This document shows, one piece after another, positions 13,847 to 24,340 of a DNA stretch of 64,000 bases; position 1 is the first letter of the stretch; every line of letters starts with the position of its first letter. Under the pieces are notes generated by a model. It had not been told where the DNA came from. It ran no database searches and saw nothing but the letters and a program-made list of their open reading frames with translations. The stretch lies in assembly GCA_019155185.1 (NCBI GenBank), contig CM032813.1, forward strand, positions 12,443,561 through 12,507,560, written 5' to 3'. The translations under genes were made by a program, and so were the position numbers. This DNA is from Beaufortia kweichowensis. Taxonomy: Eukaryota > Chordata > Actinopteri > Cypriniformes > Gastromyzontidae.

Positions 13847-14433
13847 AACATTTTACAATTAGGTTGTATTTGTTATTGCATTAGCTTACATACAATAAAC
13901 ATCAATAAAATCAAATAAAATCAAAAGTTGTATAGGTTACCATTAGTTAATGCACGATGAATCATATTTAAAATGATATTGCCATCAACTAAAATTACCA
14001 AAGATTAAAGTCAACATGAAATTGACAACTGATATTCTTTTGTAGAATATTGTGGTGTTTTTTCTTTTATGAATGACCTATCTGTGCACTTCATTATTAT
14101 TATTATTTTTTTAATCCATGTGCCCTCATAATTTTTAATCAAGAAAGTTAATCTCCTCCCCTTTTCTAAATGACCACTTTCCGCCACCCGTCACAAGGAA
14201 TCGCAGTGCAGAAAACCGTTCCTAACAGTTCCCAATATACAAAATCAAGTCCCGCTCTACATTTTTCTCATTTCAGAAGCCGTTTCACTTGGATATGCAA
14301 CATGATATGGAAAAGAAGACCATCGCTACTTCAGTTTACTAATAAAAGTAAAAAACTAGGCCTATATTGCTAATTTTTAGTTCATGTTAGCTAATGTATT
14401 TACTAGTGTTAACAAATACTACCTTATTGTGTT
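13847..14433. repeat. non-autonomous DNA-transposon-like repeat with inverted ends
   Basis: The left end aggttgtatttgttattgca pairs with the right end, which reads aacaaatactaccttattgt. The internal phrases accattagttaatgcacgat and gttcatgttagctaatgtat are typical of an abundant cyprinid repeat. The middle (about 14030-14330) does not fit and may be inserted or diverged. Confidence 0.5.
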
Positions 14434-16198
14434 CCTGGTTTTCTATAGAACCACTCAATGCCCTGGCAGCAAGCTCTAGAAACCAACCAAAATATTCTTA
14501 CAAGCATCAAGAACAACCTAAAATCTGTATACCAATGTGCTAAACTCTACTTAGGACAATTTAGCGAACATACAATAATGACCAGTCAAACATCCAGAAC
14601 GCCCTAGTATTATGCTGGCAAGTTTCTTTCTAGCAATTTTACTTTACTTTTACAATAAAATTACAATAATAAAACAAAAATGTTAATTCATTTTATATAC
14701 AATGTAATTTTTAAGAAACAAATATCTTGCCCGCTCAGTGATTTTGTATGGCTCCCTGAGTAAACCCTCTCAGTTTTTTTAACAGCTGGAGATGTATGAC
14801 TCTAATGACTAGCCCTGCTGGTTTCAATCACCCTGCTATCTCCACTCCGCGTCCATCTATACCTGGACCCCCTTCCTCTTTTCCCCATCGGCTATCTTGA
14901 AGTTCCTCATTTTGGGACTTCTTGGCCTCAGTGTGTGTCTGGATAATTATGCTCAGCCCGGGACAAAAAGCGCATGGCACTAGACATTAGCATAATGATT
15001 TACAAGGGGGTCACGCAAGGCAAAGTAGAGGGTAAATTAGCTGCTTCAGGCAACTGGCAGCAACATCATTATGTTATGCAAAAGATGCTTGACGCTAATG
15101 CCTTAATAAATATGCTGCATTTAGATTTACACACAGATTGTTATCATTGGGATTAATGCAGAATTAAAAAAAGATCTTCAGAGTGGACTGCAACTACAGT
15201 GTTTGATAGCATTTTGAAGTAGTCATGTACAAATATTCCAGTAAACACGGAACATTCTCAGAACTTTGGCGTTCTGTAAAATTTCTTTCAAAGTTATCAA
15301 AATATGCTCAAATTTAAATCATATGACATGTTAAATGTTCCAAAGATGCCATAAAACGTCTCGGTTTACGTCATTACACTTTGTTGAAATACCAACAGTG
15401 CCTTACAGTTTATCAGGCCATAGAGAATGTCTGACGTTTCAACTAAATTTGTAAAGAAAGAAAATAAAATAAATCTCTAGACAGAGTTAGGAAACATAAA
15501 CATATCTGAAGAATTAAACATATTACAAAATGCCTGTGTTCCTTTCAACATATAGTTTTGCATGGGTGGCGATATAACACTGATTCATTTTTATAACTTC
15601 TTGTTTTAAAATGTTGTGATGTACAAACCAGTTTCCCGGCCTTACAGTATGTCCTTTTACAATGTATAAAACTGTATACTCACAAGGTTTATATCTCATT
15701 TAAAACAGCTGCCACTATTACATTGTTGTTGATTGTAATGTAACATCACAAAAGTTGGTAGTTTAACAAAAATGAATTAAAATGCACAGGTTTCAAAATG
15801 GCAGACGTTCTTTTTGAACGGTGCTAATTTAAGTGAATGGATAATATGTTTCAATAGGAGAATTAGTAAAATATGTGAATATTAGATGAACCTCTTCTAC
15901 CTCCTATCTCCTTCAGTAGCCTAGTTGTTGTAGCTACAAAACTTCTAAAACCGACCTCTACGGGGATCACCTCACCAATTGCAACCTCCCAGGGCACAGT
16001 TAGCTTCACTAAGAATAGGGACTTTCACGAGATTGACCACAGGATTAGGCCTGGCCTTATGTTAGTTGTTATTACTTCAGGTGGAAAGCAAAGCTTCTGA
16101 TCTATATCAACCTGCCTTTTCCAGTCCCAGGCTTTGTACAGCAGGGTCGAATCCATTTTGTAATTGGCTCCGCTGCAAGCTTTCCTGCTTTTCTAAAA
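14434..16198. other. intergenic stretch with a regulatory-looking block
   Basis: No gene seen. The block at about 14930-15170 is non-repetitive and rich in TAAT-type motifs (gctaatgccttaataaatat, gggattaatgc), which looks like conserved non-coding sequence. The rest is unremarkable. Confidence 0.4.
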
Positions 16199-16501
16199 AC
16201 GTCTCAGGTTACTTATGTAACCCTGGTTTTCTTAGAGGGAACGAGACGTTGCGTCAGCGTAACGACGCTATGGGAACGCCTCTGCATTATTGTGTCTGAA
16301 GCATGTGTATCAAATCCGCTGAATGGCCGCATCGTCACAGGTGTGGTGATGTCAGGACCAGGTAGTATAAGAGACCACGGAACGATAGCACTTTAGCTTT
16401 TTAGGCCGAAGCTGCGCCCAGGGATGCCGGGAGTATGGCAGTCAGACGCAGTGCCTCGTTCCCTCTCAGGGAACCAGGGTTACATACGTAACCTGAGACG
16501 T
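16199..16501. repeat. 303-bp segment with matching inverted ends, within or nested in DIRS copy 1
   Basis: acgtctcaggttacttatgt at the left and its near-exact reverse complement at the right end (about 57 bases, few mismatches) bracket the DIRS terminal sequence. It may be a stand-alone MITE derived from DIRS ends, or a doubled terminus. A further partial copy is at 19691-19775. Confidence 0.6.
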
Positions 16502-16559
16502 TCCCTTTAAAGTGAACTCGCACTGCGGCAGCGGACTCACACTAGCCAGCCAGTCATTT

Positions 16560-17270
16560 CTGTTTACCACACTCCTGTTAATGGCCAGTCTTTGGGTCGA
16601 GACCCACTGGTCACACGCTTCCTCCGTGGCACACTGAGGCCTGCAATGCATGCCAGGGTTCCGGCTTGGGACCTGGCAGTGGTACTAAAGGGTTTATCGG
16701 TTGCTCCGTTTGAACCCATTGAGGCCGTCCTGGCCAAATTTCTTGATGGCGATTTTCTCTCTGAAGAGAGTTGGGGACCTCCAAGCTATCTCAGTCTCTC
16801 CTTCATGTCTAGAATTTGCACCAGGCATGGTTAAGGCTTTTCTCTATCCAAGGCAGGGTTACGTGCCAAATGTACCCACCAATGTGCAGAGGCCCATTGT
16901 GTTGCAGGCCTTCTGTCCTCCTCATTTTAGCAATGCGGACCAGGAAAAGCCGAATTTGGTGTGTCCAGTGCGATGCCTACGTTCACAGAGCTGTTTCATA
17001 GAGAAAGTCTGAAAGTCAGTAGGGGTCTGCCGGTGACCAAACAAACTCTTAGCAGGTGGATAGTTGAGGCTATCTACTGGCTTACTGAGCCTCTGGACAG
17101 TCGTCTCCCCTCCTTGTCAAAGCTCATTCTAATCGGGGTACGGCAGCCTCTAAGGCCTTATGGTCGGGGGCTTCTATTCAAGAGGTGTGTAATGCAGCCG
17201 GCTGGCCCTCTCCACTTACATTTGTGAGGTTTATGACCTGGAATTGGCCTGTACGCTAGGGTCTCATGTG
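16560..17270 (+). pseudogene. DIRS tyrosine recombinase fragment, frameshifted
   Basis: Tyrosine recombinases of DIRS elements insert circular cDNA without making target duplications. Readable parts change frame at about 16740, 16985 and 17140. The region around the box-I arginine appears damaged, while the terminal RFY tyrosine segment can still be read at about 17195-17235. Only the C-terminal half of the enzyme is represented. Confidence 0.75.
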
Positions 17271-17829
17271 CTTGTGCCCTAGTCGTGCTCTACGGACTCT
17301 CACTAGCCAGCCATTTGCTCTTATGGCGGCATGGGTACATCGTTCCCATAGAGCGACACTTGAATTCACAGTAAAAATAACCTCCTCAAAGAGTGCCAGG
17401 ACCGTCGCAATCTAGGGCGGAGATCGTGCGCACTCTGCAAGTGCGGGAAATGCGTGCCTGGTCGCGCTCCTCTGAGCACGCCAGACGAGGATATAGTAGA
17501 ATAGCGGCAGCAAAGGACACACACAACGCACAGCTGAAGGCACAATAGCTAAAGTGCTATCATTCCAGAGTCCCTAATACTTCCTGACGTCACCCCGCCT
17601 GTGACTTCTTGGCTTGCTATTCGGCGGATTTGATACACGTGCTTTAGACGCAATCACACATAGGCATTTCAATAGCATTGCTATGTTGACGCAGCGCGAG
17701 TTCCCTTGAAAGGGAACTATGGATTTTGAGAATCCAGCTTTTGGAGGAGAGAGTGCAGGGTATTAGTAATGGTTCTTCTTTCTTCAGAATAATTGCCAGT
17801 TGTCTCAGAACCTGATTGTACCTCCAGAA

Positions 17830-19185
17830 GTAACAGCCTTGGAAGAGACGGGTTCCCTTTCAAGGGAACTCATGCTGCGTCAGTTTAGCAATGCTACGGG
17901 AACTTTCTGTGTGATTGCGTCTGAAGCATGTGTACCCAAACCATTAAACAAAGAGTCACAATGTCACAAGTGGGGGGACGTCAGGACCAGGAAACATAAA
18001 ATGCACCCAAAAACAAGCATTGTTCACTTCTATGTTCGCCGTCCTTTTAAGCCGTGTTTATGTCTTCTTTGGCTCTGAATGCTTCCAGTAAGGAAACGCT
18101 GAGATTTTATTGTTTGTTTGTGAGTGGAGCATGCACTGGCAGCTCTCGAGGGGGAGAGGCTGAGGCTCTCCTGCTTCGTGTGCTGTGAGGAACATGACCA
18201 GGCACGCACTCATGGCATGGTTGCGAATGCACTCGTGTGGTGTGCAGATGGAAAGGGGGGATAGCAAGGGGGATCAGAGATGGTTTCTCCCTATCTCTGC
18301 CCTCAATCAATATTGATGGCGTGCTCTGAGGAGGCAACCAGGCTTGCATTCCTCGCAAAACCTAACTTCTGACAAAAGTGTCTTGTTGGGTCCTGCACAC
18401 AATAGAGCCTTGCAGTGTTCTGGTGAAACCCTGCTTTAATGGGGTGTTAACCACTGAGATGGGCCCTGAGCAGGCTCTGGTCATAGAACAAGAAGTAAAG
18501 ACACTTTTGGCGTGTTGCACATGAGACCCCTGCAGTGGCTCAAAAGCAATGGGTTTCCCCCAAAGGTGCCTCCGTGCACTGCCTGTGTGGAAAAAGCCAG
18601 AGTTGGGGTCAACTTGTCATCTAAGGCCTGAGGCTAAGGCCTACATCTCATGCCAGGGTTCCAACTTGGAACCTGGCAGTGGTACTAAAGAGCTTATCGG
18701 AGACTCCGTTTTAGCTTATTGAGGCCGTCCCGGCCAAATCTCTCACTCTTAAGAGTGTTCTTATTGGCGATTTCCTTTCTGAAGAGAGTTGGGGATCTCC
18801 AAGCTCTCTCAGTTTTTACTTCATGTCTGGAGTTTGCACTAAGGATTTTCTGTACCTGGGACCTGGGAGTTTTGTCACTAAAGTACCAGCCAATGTGCCA
18901 AGGCCCATTGTGTTGCAGGCCTTCTGTCCTCCTCTGTTTAGGAGTTCGAACCAGGTAAGATTAAACTTGGTGTGTCCAGTGCGAGGTTAAGGATGTGTGT
19001 AATGCAGCAGGCTAGTCCTCACCTCTCACATTTGTGAGGTTTTATAACTTGGACCTGGCATCTATGCCAGACTCTCATGTGCTTTTGTGCTAGTCAGGCA
19101 TTTGGTCGTATGACAGTGTGGGTACATTGCTCCCATAGCGTTGCTACACTGTCCCAGCGTGAGTTTCCATTAAAGAGAACATCTC
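17830..19185 (+). mobile_element. decayed DIRS-type retrotransposon, copy 2, internally deleted
   Basis: It opens with ttccctttcaagggaactca, then gattgcgtctgaagcatgtg and gacgtcaggaccag, like copy 1, in the same orientation. Recombinase pieces run from about 18640 to 19075: WNLAVVLKSL, then VPRPIVLQAFCPPLF, then directly the SSPLTFVRFYNLDL segment. The part around TKQTLSRW present in copy 1 is missing, with the join near 18988. The right end, agcgtgagtttccattaaag, mirrors the left. Confidence 0.75.
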
Positions 19186-19690
19186 AGATTTAGTATTGTA
19201 ATGGTAGTGGTCACCTCAAAACTTAAATATTCAAAATTTGTGAATAGTATGCATGTGTGCGTATGGGTATGCATGCATTGGTTTGTGTGTATGTGTTCTG
19301 GAGTAGAATGACCCTTTACGTTTAGGAAAGAACGCTTTCAGGCCTTAAACTTGCCTTTTGCACATTATGCAGAGCAGCCGACACAGACAGAGCTATCACT
19401 CCAGCGCGGACGCAGCACAGCTGAAACAGCAGGCGTAGCACAGCACCACAGCAAACCCAGAGAGCAGTGGGACGCCTTAACGATATGACTTCTTCAGGTT
19501 TGTTAATTCCTCTTGCGAGACTGATTACTGGTCAGACTTCCTAGTGCGTAGCCATTACCTTTTATTGTATTTTCACATTCATTCATTATTCTGCTCTGCC
19601 TATTACATCAGCATATCACCTTTTTGGAATGCCCTGGCAGAAATGAAAACAAACAATTAGGAAGACATCATAATGTAGTGCACTGCCACA
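19186..19690 (+). other. gene-free stretch with an exon-like GC-rich piece
   Basis: About 19370-19500 is GC-richer and purine-rich (ccagcgcggacgcagcacag) and ends in a possible donor after gacttcttcag. It looks like a 5' UTR exon, but no linked coding exon is visible. Weak support. Confidence 0.2.
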
Positions 19691-19775
19691 GTATGTAACC
19701 CTGGTTTCCTTAAAAGGGAACGGAATTCTGCGTCTTCCTGCCATACTCCCAGCATTCCTGGGCACCTGGGATCTG
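19691..19775. repeat. isolated DIRS-terminus fragment
   Basis: gtatgtaaccctggtttcct is followed by a form of the DIRS end ending in catactcccagcattcctgg. It matches the reverse complement of 16415-16490. Confidence 0.65.
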
Positions 19776-22700
19776 TGGATTATGCCGGACAACCAGTGTG
19801 AAGGGTTATGTGACCAGTGCAGTGTTTTATTAAGCCTCTCCTATGGGGCTTAACAACTATGGACTGGACATGGTAACAGATCAAACAGGGTTTTTTTCTG
19901 AGAGGCAGAGGACCCTGAAATAAAAGCATACCCAAGATGAAGTTGCCAGCTAACCCTTGGATAACCTATCTCAGCTTTAAACATAACTGCTTCAGGCATA
20001 AAAAGCATCTTGCATTTTCAGGCAATTTCTGTGTAGACGCTACACAAACAAAAGTCTGCAGCATAGTAGAGGCACTGAAACTTCATAAATAACTCAATCT
20101 AAGCTCAAATTTAAATTTAAAATGAAGCACCATTAGCACTGGGTCCATGCAAAAGGTTCAGCATGTTTAAGCTATTTTTGGACTCGTTCAGAATAGCCAC
20201 AAGACTCTAGCTGATTGCATTACTATGTAGATTGATGCAATTGCCAGCCTTGCCAGTTGCTGATTAATACACTTGCATGTTTGTTTCATACAAAAGGTGC
20301 TGAACAACCTTGGCATATTTAGTTTCAATGTGTTCTATATAATGTTCCCTGAGCATGTTTTTTTGTAGAGCAATACAAAGCCTTCCACACTGCTGTTCTT
20401 TGATGTCACACTAAGATATGTGTATTCAGTGACAGAGTTTGCATGTTTTTTTAGGTTGTCTTATGTTAACTGGGGTGTAACTAGTGGTTGAATCGTTAAA
20501 AACAACAAGGGGGATAGTGTGGTGAAAGATATTTTTGTTGTTGGGGCTGGTGGGAGGTCCTGTAACTAACCTTAAACAATAATTAGAAAATGTTCATCAA
20601 CATTTTTATCAACAGTCCATAAGATTTATTAAATGAAATTTGAGCTAGAAAAACAGTAATGTAATTTGTATGTTTTTAGAAGTCTCTTATGCTCTCCAAG
20701 ACTGAATTTATTTAATTAAAAATAATAATAATATTGCCACATGGAGGTAAAATTTAAGTGTTAATTTCTTAGACTTATTAAGAATAGAATTATTAAGAAA
20801 ATTATACAATTACATTTTATTCTTTTAAATTCACTGATATATGTACCAAAAATAAATTTTATTATGTTTAATTTCTATTGTAGTAAACAGTAATGATATA
20901 TTCAATACATATCATAATTAAGTTTCGATGTTATGTTTTAATCATCTTTAATCACTAACATATTTAGTCATGTTCTAATGTCAGTGCATCAATTCAGTAT
21001 TTCTAGTTTAAATAATATAAACAAAACACCTTTAATAATGTAAACTATACAGCAACAAAACACAATAAACAATAAAAATGAAATGTTTTAAGAATGTAAA
21101 TGGATAAAAAAATTTAAATTACCCTATAATTTACTATTATAGGGTACATAATTTACCATCATTTCATACTAGTTGTCAGTGACTTTCTTCAGCTTAACAC
21201 AGTGGGAATTACAATAGGCGGAAGTCCATCACCACGCTTGTGCACAGAGCCTGTAGATAGGCTTGTTCGACATCACTTGGTCCCGCATGTTGGGATTACT
21301 TATTCTAATGTGTTTGAATTGTCTTTATCAACAACTTTGTTGGTAGCAGCATGTTAATTTCTTTCCATAAAATAGTGATTATGCTGGTCCAGCTAGGCTG
21401 TTTATGTACTATTTCTGCCATCATTTGGTATCAGACACTGTAAAACACTTCATTTGGCATGTGTACTTTTCTATTTTGTAAGACATCATTGCCCATTCAT
21501 CCCTTGTGAAGCTCTTGAGGAATCATTAGTTTAATTGAAACACTACCTTATCACCTATTGCCTAAAGCAATAAAAGAACTCAAACATTAAATGAACTGTT
21601 TTGAAAATCGATAAATGCATTCCTTGCTAAATAGACTAATGAACTAGCCAATTACTTAGGAGAAAGAAAAGTGGAAATGGAAAGTCCTACTTTCTAACAT
21701 TAAAGGTTTAACCAGACTGTTTGCATTGAAGATTTTAATACGTCATGCATGGTTAAACTCATGTAAGGCATGAGATTGTAAAGTAATTGCTTTGTAAGTT
21801 TATTACCCTTATTAATACAATCACTTAGCTGTTTGTAATGCAAACATTTCTATAGCTTTAAGGGAAGTGTTGATTTGGCCTTTGGACAGAGAGTTTGGGA
21901 ATCCAAGTCCATATGCTTAGTAGAATCTTGGGAGTCTTCAGTATGTTTGATAAGTGCTTGGTTAAAGTACCACATTAGGCAATTTCCATGACTTTTTAAT
22001 GCAAACTTTATGGGTTAACATCAAGAATTTGCATCACAGACATTATGTAATTCATGCCGTTTATTTTGTTACCCATTTAGACAGACAGACACCATCTGGT
22101 TGTACAGAAATAACAAATATCTGTGCAAATATCTGGCATAACTCAGAAATTAAAGCAAGATGCAGTTCTGCTTGGGGATAACTAGTTTACTTGCTAACAT
22201 GGGAGACTGTATCAATCTGACATCTTAATACAACATTGTTTGCACAGTGTGCCTCTAGACGTTGTGTAAAACCAGCCAATCAGATCTATAGAGTTTTGTA
22301 AGGAATATGCATGAGACACTGAGTAAATAGCTTTGGGTGGTCCGTAGGCGTGCAGACCCTGGAATCAAGGCAATAGCGACTTCTTAGCTTTCAGTTCCCT
22401 GTAAACTTACCCATGCAGAGGAATGTCATTTTGTTGAGGAGATCCTTCTCTGTGCTACTAAATGATGCAAAAGAAAAGCACAGTGGCCTTTACCGACAAA
22501 TGTAGCTTTTCCCATGCATGAAACTTTATTCTCTTCCATCAGGGGCTAAATAGTCCCTTGTTTATCTGTCTAAGGAAAAGAATGGATTTCCAGGAAGCTC
22601 TAGTGGTATATGGCACATGGTATATGTTCCATGAAATCCGAGCTGAAGAACACTTGACATATTTTGTGAATTTTAATGAGTTTTGGTTGTTGTGAAGGAA

Positions 22701-22999
22701 GGCATTTGTACCTTGCTTGGCACTGCTCAAATAGATGTTAAAGATACATGGAGAAATTTGGCTTGAGTGAAATCACTTTATTGAGACCTCAAAGCATTTT
22801 ACTTAAATACAGTCCACAATACACAAAAACAGTTTTTCTTTTTTTGGGGTAAATAAAACAGGACCTGCTAATAAATCTTTTTTATAATGTGCCCATTGTA
22901 ATGCACTATTTCAGAACCTAATTATTACCTGATAACGTCCCTAGGCATACTGAGTAGATGCATGAAAATGCACTATCCAAACTAAATTTTGATTAAAGT
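19776..22999. other. intergenic, AT-rich
   Basis: No gene recognised. About 21190-21300 (ggcggaagtccatcaccac onward) is GC-richer and may be a transposon fragment. No other structure seen. Confidence 0.4.
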
Positions 23000-23097
23000 C
23001 ATGGTTAAAATAGAATTCAACTATGAAATACTAAAGTGAATATGGAAATAACATAGGTGTTCCTCCAGAGGAACAGTGACGGTTATGGGGTTTTAAT
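23000..23097. repeat. dispersed repeat, copy A, with hairpin
   Basis: It shares about 98 bases with 54917-55013, including ggaaataacataggtgttcc. It contains the short palindrome gttcctccagaggaac. Confidence 0.8.
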
Positions 23098-23471
23098 TTC
23101 ACAATTAATTATGACAAATAATTCTTTTTTATTTGAATAATTAAATATTAAATAATAATGTCATATCATAATTATTAAAAAATGGTTACCGGCATCACAT
23201 TTTTGGACTTCAGAAATGCATCCCTCGATAAATATTCACATTCACTTGACTATAAGGCAGCTGACTTGTGAGTGTAAAACAGTGTTTCCAAGCACCAACA
23301 TGGTTACTGACTGTTTAGGCATATGAACATAAACATTTTTCGGCTGTAAACATGCAAATAGTTTGTTAACACAAATTTGTTAGGATGACATCATGGATAT
23401 GCTAATTATCATGTTATGTCATCCAGTACCACATTAGCTATTTTAAATGATAGTTCAATCAGACTGAAAAG

Positions 23472-24334
23472 TATGGTGGCCGAGAGAGCTCAACGCGCTG
23501 CAAATTAAGAAAACACATGCAAATAGAAAAAACACCAGCAAATAAAGAAAACATCTTCATTAGTTTGACAACACATGCGCTGCAAAAGTCCACAACACTT
23601 GCAAATAGAAAAGCAGCTGCAAAGTCCACAACACTTGCAAATAGAAAACGCTGCAAAGTCCACAACACTTGCAAATAGAAAAAGCGGCAAAAGTCCACAA
23701 CACTTGCAAATAGAAAAACGCGGCTGCAAAAGTCCACAACACTTGCAAATAGAAAAGCGCGCTGCAAATAGCAATCGACCACAACGGAAATGTTTCAAGG
23801 GGACCCAAATAAGTGACGAACCCTACTGGGACCTGCTTATTGTTTAATTTTCTACTGTTGTGTACCAGATTATTTAGGCTACTAATATAAAAAGGCAATT
23901 ATACGATCAGGATGTTTAAATAAACAAAAGAAAACTCACCTTTCAAGTCATTAACAACACTGGCGAGTAGAAAATTAAACAATAAGCAGGTCCCAGTAGG
24001 GTTCGTCACTTATTTGGGTCCCCTTGAAACATTTCCGTTGTGGTCGGTGCTATTTGCAGCCGCGTTTTTCTATTTGCAAGTGTTGTGGACTTTGCAGCGC
24101 TTTTCTATTTGCAAGTGTTGTGGACTTTTGCAGCGCGCTTTTTCTATTTGCAAGTGTTGTGGACTTTGCAGCCGCTTTTCTATTTGCAAGTGTTGTGGAC
24201 TTTTGCAGCTGCTTTTTCTATTTGCAAGTGTTGTGGACTTTGCAGCGCATGTGTTGTCAAACTAATGAAGATGTTTTTTCTATTTGCATGTGTTTTCTTT
24301 ATTTGCAGCGCGTTGAGCTCTCTCGGCCACCGTA
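23472..24334. mobile_element. foldback element with long inverted arms and internal tandem repeats
   Basis: 863 bp. The two ends are inverted copies: tatggtggccgagagagctc on the left and gagctctctcggccaccgta on the right, with one mismatch. It is flanked on both sides by gaaaag (23466-23471 and 24335-24340), a 6-bp target duplication. The arms (23472-23856 and 23966-24334) are inverted repeats of each other around a spacer of about 110 bp. Each arm carries five tandem copies of a 30-38-bp unit with an unchanging core, gtccacaacacttgcaaata. Frames that look long on either strand come from the tandem units. No transposase is present, so it must be moved by another element. The family was not identified. 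Confidence 0.88.
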
Positions 24335-24340
24335 GAAAAG

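Larger units (their letters stand above)
16199..17725 (+). mobile_element. decayed DIRS-type retrotransposon, copy 1
   Basis: The end sequence around 16212-16440 (agagggaacgagac, gtctgaagcatgtgtatcaa, gatgtcaggaccag) recurs inverted at about 17520-17725, as expected for the inverted termini of DIRS elements. Between them (about 16560-17270) lie pieces of the DIRS tyrosine recombinase in shifting frames: RVGDLQAISVSPSCLEF, VLQAFCPPHF, LPVTKQTLSRWIVEAI, and a C-terminal part with the GWPSPLTFVRFY segment that carries the catalytic tyrosine. Frameshifts and stops make it inactive. No reverse transcriptase part is present. Confidence 0.8.

Noticed and set aside
23588..23765. CRISPR-like array of repeats
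   Set aside because: The linkers are short variants of one another, not unique spacers; there is an inverted partner array and the genome is a vertebrate.
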